From assembly GCA_002049455.2 (NCBI GenBank), contig KV918818.1:244049-308048 (forward strand): a stretch of DNA of 64,000 bases, in the 5' to 3' direction. The notes beneath the pieces are model-generated. The model did no database searches. It saw nothing but the letters and a program-made list of their open reading frames with translations, and was not told the DNA's origin. Below, in pieces: positions 22,702 to 30,833 of this stretch. The position numbers and the translations under genes were made by a program. The stretch is from Porphyra umbilicalis (lineage: Eukaryota; Rhodophyta; Bangiophyceae; Bangiales; Bangiaceae). Each line of letters begins with the position of its first letter. The stretch's first letter is position 1.

Positions 22702-24417
22702 TCACCCCCGCTTTTCTGCCCCGCCGGCACGCTTATCACGGAGCAGGCGGGCGCGGGTTGCCGGCTTGGCGTCGCTTACAACCCGCTTCCACGCGGCCAC
22801 CGCGGCTCTGTCAGCGGCGCCCTGCTGCTTCTTCGCCTCGTCCATCTTCTTGGTCAGCGCCTGCTCTGCTCGCACATTCTTGGCCTTCTCCTTTTCACTC
22901 TTGGCCTTGTCCTTGGCAGCGTCCATATCCAGCAGCGCACCAATCACCTCGTCAGATGTGAGCACTGTCGCCCGCCCGGCAGTCGACAGCGTGCCGTTGG
23001 AGACCATGACCCTTTTCAGCTCCTTACTCACGATGGGAATGAGGCGGCTCACAAGTGCCTCCAGGTCGACGTCGACGACAGGCACCTGGGCGCCCTTGCT
23101 CAATGCCTCCATAGAGATGGCGCGCGGGTTGAGCGGCCACATGCCCACGCGCTGAAAAGCAGACGAGAGCGCCCGCACCGTCAACGACGCCGAAGACGCC
23201 TCTGCGATGCAGTCCATCAGCTTGACCGGCCCAAACGCCTCCCCCAGCCGCACGCAGGCGTTCGATCGCGTCCGTACAGCGAAGCGCAAGGACGGTTGGA
23301 AGCGACCAAAAGCAGCAGGGCTGTCGAGCGCCTGTAGCAGATGGGACATTGCAGAGGGCTCCACGACAACATTGAATCGCGCTCGCACCAAAGTCAACAA
23401 CCCACGAGCGGAAAAGTGCACTTTGGCTCCGTCAATGGACAGCAGCTTCTTCTCGTTGGGGAAAAAGTTATGGGCAAACGCAGCCAAGTGTTCACAGTAC
23501 ACATCAAACATATGCAGGTCAAGCCCGAGGGGGGAGCGGCGCCGCACCGTCGCACCATCACCCAAACGGGACGCCAGAGGGATGACCTGGGCGGGCTGAC
23601 CCTCCACCTGTCGCCGCACGAAGGCATGCCTAGACACACTCCCCTCCACCACCACAAAGTGCGGGGCGACCATACCTGATGCGGACACCATGAACACCGA
23701 CGTACACGTGGATGCGCCCGACCCAATCTTTGGAAGAACCATCTCGGGATTGCTGATCCCCGCGCCACCAATGATGCTCGCCCGAGCGTGTAGCATGACG
23801 TCACGCGCATTTACAGCGGTTTCGTCCATGTTCCATCCTTGGCGGGGGTGGGTGATGCGTAGCTGCCGGTAAAGCAGGGTGAGGGCAGCAAACCACGATG
23901 CAATCACGTCGGGCCTCGAATGGGTAGCCCGCCCATTCTCAATCGTCCCCGCCCGGTAGGGTTGTAGCTCAGGCCAGCGTCCCAAAAAGCGGTCCATCCA
24001 GCTCCGCCCCGGCGCCGTCCTCCCGCCGAACAGCGCCCGCGCCGCCTCTTGGCGGGCGGCAGAGAGGCAATCAATGTATTCTCCGACCACACCGCGGATG
24101 TCCACACGCGTCATGCCGCGGCCGATGTAGGCGTTCGACCGGATGAAGCGCACGAGCATCTCGTCCTCCTCCGTCGTGAGGAAGGGGGGGGGGGCCTTGC
24201 GCATCGTGGCGCCGTCATTTTTGATGAACTGGCGGGCCACGGCACGTGGGACGCCGGCTTGCCGAATAAACTCGACCTCCGTCATGGCCTTCGACTTGAC
24301 AAGCGGCAGAAGGGCGCTCATCCGTTGGCGCTTGGCGTCCGGCTCGTTGGTGGGGGCGCGCCCGCCGGGAGACGCCGTGAAAGCGCCACTGCACGCCCGC
24401 CCCCGTGGGGAGGACAT
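22702..24417 (-). CDS. pogo/Tigger-like DDE transposase, apparently intact
   Basis: From the ATG at 24417 (MSSPRGRACS) the product is 571 residues. A longer frame from 24627 adds only a low-complexity leader. The first 160 residues form the DNA-binding part: a helix-turn-helix-like stretch (EVEFIRQAGVPRAVARQFI), then TTEEDEMLVRFI and a CENP-B-like segment ending SWMDRFLGRWPEL. The DDE_1 core follows: WNMDETAVN (Asp198), LLSIDGAKVHFS (Asp329) and SHLLQALDSPAFGRF-type sequence (Asp365), in the spacing of pogo/Tigger/Fot1 enzymes. The last 80 residues form a Lys/Glu/Ala-rich coiled coil (DKAKSEKEKAKNVRAEQAL). All three acids are present and no stop or frameshift is visible. I could not locate inverted ends with TA flanks, so it may be a domesticated or end-less copy. 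Confidence 0.75.
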   Translation of the reverse strand: MSSPRGRACSGAFTASPGGRAPTNEPDAKRQRMSALLPLVKSKAMTEVEFIRQAGVPRAVARQFIKNDGATMRKAPPPFLTTEEDEMLVRFIRSNAYIGRGMTRVDIRGVVGEYIDCLSAARQEAARALFGGRTAPGRSWMDRFLGRWPELQPYRAGTIENGRATHSRPDVIASWFAALTLLYRQLRITHPRQGWNMDETAVNARDVMLHARASIIGGAGISNPEMVLPKIGSGASTCTSVFMVSASGMVAPHFVVVEGSVSRHAFVRRQVEGQPAQVIPLASRLGDGATVRRRSPLGLDLHMFDVYCEHLAAFAHNFFPNEKKLLSIDGAKVHFSARGLLTLVRARFNVVVEPSAMSHLLQALDSPAAFGRFQPSLRFAVRTRSNACVRLGEAFGPVKLMDCIAEASSASLTVRALSSAFQRVGMWPLNPRAISMEALSKGAQVPVVDVDLEALVSRLIPIVSKELKRVMVSNGTLSTAGRATVLTSDEVIGALLDMDAAKDKAKSEKEKAKNVRAEQALTKKMDEAKKQQGAADRAAVAAWKRVVSDAKPATRARLLRDKRAGGAEKRG

Positions 24418-25249
24418 GGCCGGGGACGGTGTACAGGGAGAGGGGGGGGGGTAGGAGTGGTGGAAGAAGTAGAGGGGCGCGGTGAGAACCCGTGCATGGG
24501 GTGTGTGCGGTGTGCAGATGCGTCGTTGCGCGGCGAATGTGCTAGCGGAGAGCGCTGGCGGGCAGTGCACGCGCGCCTCCTCTCTCGATGGCCGAGGAAA
24601 AGCTCTTTTCCACCCCTCAGAGAGCATGTAGTTGACTCACAAATCCCATACATATCGGACCGTAGATGCCTCCCCGATACGAATACACGCGTGCAGAGTC
24701 GCAGCCGTGACACTTTTTTTTTTATGTCTTTCTGCAAGCAAAAAGAAGATAAACACAGCTCTACAGCCATGCCGATCTTGTAGCTCACTGCTTTTTGTTC
24801 TTCTCTCTAAAATTGCGTGAAGCTCGAGATTCATTTTCTCGGGGGTCACAGATCTCCGAGATTCTGCACCAGATGGGCCAGAAAGGGCGATTCTCGGATT
24901 GGTTGCTCATTGGTGCCATTGGTTGCCTTCCGGGGTCAGACGGATACGCACAACGATCAGAACCAGCGAATCGGAATGATCCTTCGTGAGCATGTGGCAG
25001 CAACTTCGCCGGACAATTGCCGAATCTGCAGGTGCTGGTGTGAGGATGATTCCCACTGAATATCGGTGCAGATGGTCTTCGAGCACTTCTGAACTCCACT
25101 GGGGGCTCCATCTCCAAGATCAACAAAAAGTGGGCATATTCCCTGGCCTTTAGGACAGGGTGCTCTCAAAGTGTAGTGATGCACACATATACTTAGATCG
25201 AGGGACTTGCTCTCCTTTTCAGAGGTGGCAGTCTGCATTCATGTCCTCA
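24418..25249. other. Upstream region of the pogo-like gene and left flank of element A
   Basis: A T11 run (near 24713) and GAGATTC/GGATTGG-type words are present, but no gene. The last bases are the target site CCTCA next to the left end of element A. Confidence 0.3.
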
Positions 25250-26673
25250 GAGCACACCCAACAACGTCTCCCCCAAGTTCTGAAACCCCAAACGGAATAT
25301 GCCACGTTTGCTTACGTGGAGGACGCTCAGCGGCTCCCCATTTTTCTCATCCAAGAGGGCCGTCCGCGGTCCTGGAGTTATCGAAAACAGGGGCTACATG
25401 GTCCAGAGATGGGTGCAAGAAGATGGGGGAAGCGTGCGTAGCAACGTCGACCCCCAAGCGGACAGAAATTGAACATATATCCAAGCAGTCACGAGGTGAG
25501 GGAGGGAGGGACGAAAAGGCTGCGATCGCGACAAGAATGCGTCGCCACTTTCCAATCGTCTGTGCAGACTTTTGTTATCTGAGTAAACATACCGAAAGTC
25601 AGGTTCACACGTCTAAAATAAAGCGCCACGAACTGACAGGAACTGGTCGCCCTGCTTGCACGACGCAGAAAAATCTCACTTCGGGAAGACACCTGGCGAA
25701 CTGATGACAGATGGCGAGCCTCACGCGACAGCGCAGAGCCGCGGCTCTCGGTCGAGGACCCTGGGAACGGGGTGCGCTGTGCGACGCGCTGTCAAGACGT
25801 GGCCACGGCAGGCATCGCGCGGTCCGACAGATGCTTCGATTCGAATGCCTCCAGAACGAGAGGCGGACGGCGCCTTTGCTGGTGGCGGCGTTGGCTTGCT
25901 CAGAACGAGCTCTGTCGCAAGCGTCGAAACGGACAGTGTCGGTGGGCCCGCGCGAGAATATCGGCGCGGTCGCGCAATCAATCACGTGATCTCTTTGCAT
26001 GCAATGAGAAATCTTTGAAAGTTTCCGATCTGATCCAAGCCATATCATTGGCTGCTGGAAATGTTCACAGATATGTTGGAAGGGAGGCGGATCCATCATC
26101 GCCAGGGGTCAGCCGGCCCGTGATCAGATTCCTCCGGTCCCTGTTGGCGCCAGGCCTGCCCCCCCCCTCCAATTGGTCGAAGGGCAGCCTCACGTCAAGC
26201 GTGGCGCGGCGGGTGCCTCAGCCGCTTCCACGAGGCGGGGATCTCGTCGACACAGGGGCACGCACGAGGCCCCGTGCCAGTGTCGGTGTGGCGCGCCTCG
26301 TGGGCAGCGCCGCGTGGGGCCGTGTCGCAGAGAGGGCCGTTCGGGGAGCCTCAAATGCACCTCCCTGGGCGGTCTCGGGCACACCTCCCGCTCGGGCGGG
26401 CCCGCAGCACCCTGCGCCCCCCCATCCACGCACGCGCACGAGGGGCCGCAGCGCGGGGTGCCATCCGCGGCTCGTTGGGGCGCCCCCTGGGCCGCCATCG
26501 GCTGTACGGAGGGGCGCCCCCTGGGCTGCGGTCGCGCGCTCGTGCTCCGCGTGTGCGCGCTTCTCGTGTCGCGTGCTGTCGGCCGCCGGCGACGGCATAT
26601 GAACACGCCGTCCGCCGGCGGCTCGTGTTTCCTCGCTCATTCATCCCAACGACCTCCCGGACGCATCCCCACA
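25250..26673. other. Non-coding left arm of element A
   Basis: Between the left end and the hairpin array many frames are open, but none is conserved as a protein with recognisable content and several overlap on both strands. The same arm is present in copy B (42641-44064) with a few substitutions. It probably holds the promoter and leader of the plus-strand genes. Confidence 0.4.
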
Positions 26674-26933
26674 CCGTTGAGTTCTTCCCGCCCTTGCCGC
26701 CGGCGTGGGACGCCGGCGGCTGCCCCCCCCCCCTCCCTGTTACCGTTGAGTTTTTCCCTCTCTGCCGCCGGCGTGGCACGCCGGCGGCTGCCCCCCCCCC
26801 CCTCTCTGGTACCGTTGCGTTTTTCCCGCGCTTGCCGCCGGTGTGGCACGCCGGCGGCCATTTCCCCGACCCCGCCTTCTGCCGTTGAGCTTTTCCCACC
26901 CTTGCCGCCGGCGAGGCACGCTGGCGGCGGTTC
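26674..26933. repeat. Array of four ~69-bp units, each with a GC-rich hairpin (copy A)
   Basis: Each unit is CCGTTGAGxTTTTCCC, then a palindrome (GCCGCCGGCGTGGCACGCCG closing with GCGGC), then a C-run. The palindrome arms are about 10 bp around a 5-nt loop, and the hairpins sit near 26696, 26764, 26834 and 26903. A looser fifth hairpin with longer spacing lies at 26962-27030. The array ends about 200 bp upstream of the ATG at 27130. The equivalent array in copy B is at 44065-44324. Confidence 0.75.
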
Positions 26934-27129
26934 CCCGCCCTCCCCCCCGCTTGCTTTTTTTTGCCGCCGGCCACCCGCGTGTGGCTCTTTGCCCGCGTGC
27001 GCCGCCGGTGCTGCGTGGGCGCCGGCGGTGTGCCGTGTGCGCGTCGGTGCCTCGTCCCCTCCGCCCCCCCCCCCTCCCTGACCCTCGGCAAATCTGTTCA
27101 AGAGCCGCCGCTCTCCCCCCTCTCCCACC

Positions 27130-29148
27130 ATGACCCGCAAGCCCGACCCGGAGCGCGACACGGAGCGGAGGAGGGACCAGCGTCGGCGGCACCAAGAGCG
27201 TCTCGCCGTGCTCGCGCGGTGCACCTGTTCGTGCCACCTCGGGGGGTGCCCGCCGTGCTCTACATCGGCACCGTCGTGCGGTGGACGGGCGCCGTCCCCA
27301 CCGCGCAACAACTGGGGGCCGCCGGCTGGTCGGCACCCTCAACAAGCCGGCGGCCATTGGGACGGTGGACAAGGGCGGGCGCCATCGCCACCGCGCAACA
27401 ACTGGGCGCCGCCGGCACGTAGCCATCCACAGCAAGCCGGCGGCAACTGGGGCGGGGGACAAGGACGGGCGCCGTCGCCACCGCGCAACGACTGGGCGCC
27501 GCCGGCACGTAGCCATCCACAACAAGCCGGCGGCAGCTGGGGCGGGGGACAAGGACGGGCGCCGTCGCCACCGCGCAACAACTGGGCGCCGCCGGCTGGT
27601 TGGCGGGAACACCCACAACAAGCCGGCGGCAACTGGGGCGGGGGGCAGGGACGGGCGCCGTCGCCGCCGCGCCAAAGCTGGGCGCCGCCGGCTGATCTGC
27701 ACCCTAACCAAGCCGGCGGCCATTGGGACGGTGGACAAGGGCGGGCGCTATCGCCACCGCGCAACAACTGGGCGCCGCCGGCACGTAGCCTTCCACAGCA
27801 AGCCGGCGGCAACTGGGGCGGGGGGCAAGGACGGGCGCCGTCGCCACCGCGCACCAACTGGGCGTCGCCGGCACGTTGCCATCCACAGCAAGCCGGCGGC
27901 AACTGGGGCGGGGGGCAAGGACGGGCGCCGTCGCCGCCGCGCAACAACTGGGCGCCGCCGGCTGATCGCGACCCAACGCAAGCCGGCGGCAACTGGGGCG
28001 GGGGGCAAGGACGGGCGCCGTCGCCGCAGCACAACAATTGGGCACCGCCGGCTGGTCGGCACCCACACCAAGCCGGCGGCAACTGGGACGGGGGACAAGG
28101 TCGAGCGCCGTCGCCGCCGCGCCAAAGCTGGGCGCCGCCGGCTGATCTGCACCCTAACCAAGCCGGCGGCCATTGGGACGGTGGACAAGGGCGGGCGCCA
28201 TCGCCACCGCGCAACAACTGGGCGCCGCCGGCACGTAGCCATCCACAGCAAGCCGGCGGCAACTGGGGCGGGGGGCAAGGACGGGCGCCGTCGCCGCAGC
28301 ACATCAACTGGGCGCCGCCGGCTGTTCGGCACCCACACCAAGCCGGCGGCAGCTCGAGGCCCCTGCCTGGTGGTCGATCGCCACAAGGCGGCGGGCAAGG
28401 ACGGGCGTCGTTGCCGCCGCGCAGCGACTGGGTGCCGCCGGCTGGTTTCATCCCTTCTCAAGCCGGCGGCGGCGACGGACGGCACCCGAAAGGCGGGGAA
28501 CCGCCGCCTTGTGGCGTGAACGGCGGCGGGCCGCCAGACCAAGGTCGCCCCCCGCCGCAAGTCGTCAGCGCGCCGCCGGCTCGCGGCTGTCTGCCGCTCG
28601 CCGGCGGCAGGGTCGCGCCGCCGCCCGACGTTGTGCCGCCACCAGCCGGCGGCAACTCCACACCTTCGGGGGCCAGCCGCCGTGAAGCCGGTGGCTCGCG
28701 GGCGCCGCCGCCGGCCAACGTGCTGCCTGAAAGCGGCGGGGAGTCGGCACCGCCGGCTGCTGTTCAACCACAAGCCGGCGGCGCACAGCCCTCACCCGCC
28801 GAATGCCGGCCGCCGGCAGCCACCGTGCACCCCCCGCCCGTCCCGACGCTGAGTCCAGGGGCTCCGGGGGAGGCGTCGGCGGAAACGCTGGCGGCGGGCC
28901 ACGACAAGCCGGCAGGCCACGACAAGCCGGCGGGCCACCACCAGCCGGCGGGCCCCGACCTGCCGGCGGGCCAGGGCAAGCCGGCGGGCGAGGACACGCC
29001 GGCGGGCCAGGACACGCCGGCGGACCACGACAAGCCGGCGGGCGACGAACAGCCGGCGGGCCACAACCAGCCGGTGAGGCACGGCCTGCCGGCGTACCAG
29101 GACAAGCCGGCGGCAGCGCGGGGCGCGACGCCGCCGGTGGAGAAGTAG
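27130..29148 (+). CDS. Repeat-domain protein of element A (672 aa)
   Basis: The ATG at 27130 follows CTCCCACC and opens a basic N-terminus (MTRKPDPERDTERRRDQRRR) with a small Cys cluster (CTCSCHLGGCPPC). Residues from about 55 to 440 are roughly thirteen 30-residue repeats of the form GGHWDGGQGRAPSPPRNNWA plus PPARSHPQQA. A Pro/Gly-rich part follows, and the last 80 residues are hexads of the type PAGHDK/PAGQDT. The frame is conserved in copy B (671 aa), with repeat number differing and unit boundaries kept in frame, which argues for translation. All three plus-strand frames are open over the array, so coding cannot be proven by openness alone. It ends 56 bp before the Myb-like ATG. It could be an extra gene or, if spliced, the N-terminal half of the Myb-like protein. 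I know no family with this repeat. Confidence 0.45.
   Translation: MTRKPDPERDTERRRDQRRRHQERLAVLARCTCSCHLGGCPPCSTSAPSCGGRAPSPPRNNWGPPAGRHPQQAGGHWDGGQGRAPSPPRNNWAPPARSHPQQAGGNWGGGQGRAPSPPRNDWAPPARSHPQQAGGSWGGGQGRAPSPPRNNWAPPAGWREHPQQAGGNWGGGQGRAPSPPRQSWAPPADLHPNQAGGHWDGGQGRALSPPRNNWAPPARSLPQQAGGNWGGGQGRAPSPPRTNWASPARCHPQQAGGNWGGGQGRAPSPPRNNWAPPADRDPTQAGGNWGGGQGRAPSPQHNNWAPPAGRHPHQAGGNWDGGQGRAPSPPRQSWAPPADLHPNQAGGHWDGGQGRAPSPPRNNWAPPARSHPQQAGGNWGGGQGRAPSPQHINWAPPAVRHPHQAGGSSRPLPGGRSPQGGGQGRASLPPRSDWVPPAGFIPSQAGGGDGRHPKGGEPPPCGVNGGGPPDQGRPPPQVVSAPPARGCLPLAGGRVAPPPDVVPPPAGGNSTPSGASRREAGGSRAPPPANVLPESGGESAPPAAVQPQAGGAQPSPAECRPPAATVHPPPVPTLSPGAPGEASAETLAAGHDKPAGHDKPAGHHQPAGPDLPAGQGKPAGEDTPAGQDTPADHDKPAGDEQPAGHNQPVRHGLPAYQDKPAAARGATPPVEK
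27325..28465. repeat. 90-bp minisatellite inside the repeat protein (copy A)
   Basis: About thirteen 90-bp units are marked by CAAGCCGGCGGC followed by AACTGGGGCGGGGGGCAAGG and CAACTGGGCGCCGCCGGC. Variants alternate between GGCACGTAGCCATCCACAGC and GGCTGATCTGCACCCTAACC spacers. The sister array in copy B (about 44715-45785) has about twelve units in a different variant order. Confidence 0.8.
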
Positions 29149-29204
29149 TCGACGTTGAAGACGTCGGCTGTGACGTTGCTGCGCTCAAGTACGCGGCCCC
29201 CGCG

Positions 29205-30545
29205 ATGGGGACCGGTCCGGGCTGGACCGACGAGGAGCGTGTTGCGTTGTGCAGAGCCTACCTGACAACGTCGCAGGACCCTGTTAAGGGGGCGGACCAG
29301 AGTGGCCCGACTTTTTGGACTGCGGTGGTTTCGGCATGGAAGGGGTTGCTGGCGGGACGCCCTGGCGTCCGCCGGCGCACTGAGCGAGGAGTGGGGGGGG
29401 TGCAGAAGCAGTGGGACAAGATCCGCAAGGGTGTCAACGAGTTTGGCTCGCACTACCTGGCGGTCCAGCGCATGGAGCTGACGGGCAACCCAAGTGAGGA
29501 GGACATGATTAGCGCGGCCATGGCGCGCTTCTGCGGCGCCAATGTGTACGAGGCGATGCGCAAGGACCGCGCGGCGGACATGGCCAAGGGCAAGACAACT
29601 AAGCGCAAGGCCAAGCAATTGCACTGCCCGTGGGTCTCGTGCTGGCGGGTGCTGCGACACGTCGACAAGTTCAGCGGGGCCGCCGGGGCCGCCGCTGCCG
29701 ACGGCGGCGCCGCCGGTGCCGGATCATCCGGCGGCTCTCCCGGCGGCCGCTCGACAAGCGACTCTGACGAGGACGCGGAGGACGCGGGTGCTGGCGGTTA
29801 CCAATCGCGCCCGCGTGGCTCAAAGGCCGCCAAGCGTGACAGGGCGGAGGACATCCAGGCGTCGCGTATGCTGAAGGCAAGCACGGACGCGTTGTCTGCG
29901 CTGGCCCAAGCAACGTCTGAGCGTACAACCGTGGCATTTTTCAACAGTGCTGAGATGCGGGACACTCCTGAAGCTGTCGCTTTCTGTCGCGCCCATGCCC
30001 GCAAGCTGATGGCGGCGGCCGGGTTGGACGTGTCCCCGCCGGGTACTTTGTCTTCTCTGGCGGGGACGGCCGCCGCCTCCACGCCCGCGACTGGCGCAGA
30101 TGTGCCGGCGGAGGGGGGGGCGACGCCCTCTACACCCGCCCGCACGTCAACCTCGACACCGCGTACGCCGCCGGCGCCGGCGCCGGCGCAGGCACCGGCG
30201 GCTGGCGCGGCACTGGTGCCGGCATCTCCGCCGGCGGCGAGCAGCACAGGACCTGAGCCGCCGGCACGAGCGGCCAAGGAAGCGGCGGCGAGTTTATCTG
30301 CACCGCCGGCCTCGGCGGACGGCTCCGGTGCAGCGAGCCGTGGCCGGCGGTCGCTGGTGACCAAGCAGGCCAAGGCGGCGGCAGCTCTTGCCGCCGCGTC
30401 GAAGGCGCTCGACGACGAGAACGACGGCGTTTATGTGGTGCCTGTCTTTAACACGCGCGACAGTGGCGCGGGCCATGTCGAGGACAAGGATGAAGCTGAG
30501 GGGGATGACTCTAGTGATGACGAGACCAACGCTGAGTACCAATAG
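29205..30545 (+). CDS. Myb/SANT-like Harbinger accessory protein (446 aa), intact in copy A
   Basis: The start chosen is MGTGPGWTDEERVALCRAYL at 29205. The same frame is open further upstream here (from 28803) but is closed by a TAA in copy B, so the downstream ATG is safer. Residues 5-110 form a trihelix Myb/SANT-like domain: WTDEERVALCRAYL, TFWTAVVSAW, QKQWDKIRKGVNEFGSHYLA, TGNPSEEDMISAAMARF and a later CWRVLRHVDKFSG. Residues from about 200 contain RPRGSKAAKRDRAEDIQASR, the 'RPxGxKxAK' helix typical of NAM-associated proteins. The C-terminal part is Ala/Pro-rich with an acidic end (DDSSDDETNAEYQ). In PIF/Harbinger elements this partner binds the ends and helps the transposase enter the nucleus. 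The gene converges with the transposase, whose stop is 289 bp downstream. Confidence 0.8.
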   Translation: MGTGPGWTDEERVALCRAYLTTSQDPVKGADQSGPTFWTAVVSAWKGLLAGRPGVRRRTERGVGGVQKQWDKIRKGVNEFGSHYLAVQRMELTGNPSEEDMISAAMARFCGANVYEAMRKDRAADMAKGKTTKRKAKQLHCPWVSCWRVLRHVDKFSGAAGAAAADGGAAGAGSSGGSPGGRSTSDSDEDAEDAGAGGYQSRPRGSKAAKRDRAEDIQASRMLKASTDALSALAQATSERTTVAFFNSAEMRDTPEAVAFCRAHARKLMAAAGLDVSPPGTLSSLAGTAAASTPATGADVPAEGGATPSTPARTSTSTPRTPPAPAPAQAPAAGAALVPASPPAASSTGPEPPARAAKEAAASLSAPPASADGSGAASRGRRSLVTKQAKAAAALAAASKALDDENDGVYVVPVFNTRDSGAGHVEDKDEAEGDDSSDDETNAEYQ

Positions 30546-30833
30546 TGTGTGGAGTGTGTATCGGGCAGCGACTTCAAAGGTTTTTTTTTCCCCGTTGGGC
30601 AGGGGTTTTTTTTTCCTACTTCTTTCGTCTTTGCGCGCAACAGTGGCATTACTTTGGCATCATTTATACGGCCGCTATGGGGGCCCTTGGCGGGTCCCGC
30701 CTCTGTGTCGTTTGCGAGCAAGGCCTCCGTGACATTTGCGAGTAAGGAGTCAAGACAAAGGCAAGAGGACAGACAAGTCGAAGGAAAAAAAAACCCGCGG
30801 GGGGGAAAAAAAAAACCTTTTGTGCTGCCCCGG
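30546..30833. terminator. Shared 3' region between convergent genes of element A
   Basis: The interval carries T-runs on the plus strand (TTTTTTTTTCCCC near 30585 and 30608) and A-runs near 30786 and 30810, so each of the two convergent transcripts meets a T-run. The poly-T/poly-A pairs could fold together. Its place in the element suggests 3' ends for both genes. Copy B has the same arrangement with altered run lengths (47933-48218). Confidence 0.35.

Noticed and set aside
26674-26933. CRISPR-like array
   Set aside because: The repeats are adjacent, palindromic and have no unique spacers, and the context is a eukaryotic transposon.
25656-27081. Frames conserved between A and B in the left arm
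   Set aside because: The two copies are nearly identical DNA, so shared openness carries no coding signal. The frames overlap on both strands and have no domain.
27339-28773. Long minus-strand frames over the 90-bp array (370 and 341 codons)
   Set aside because: They are antisense shadows of a GC-only repeat with no start context or unique domain. The plus frame has unique basic and Cys-rich ends conserved in both copies.
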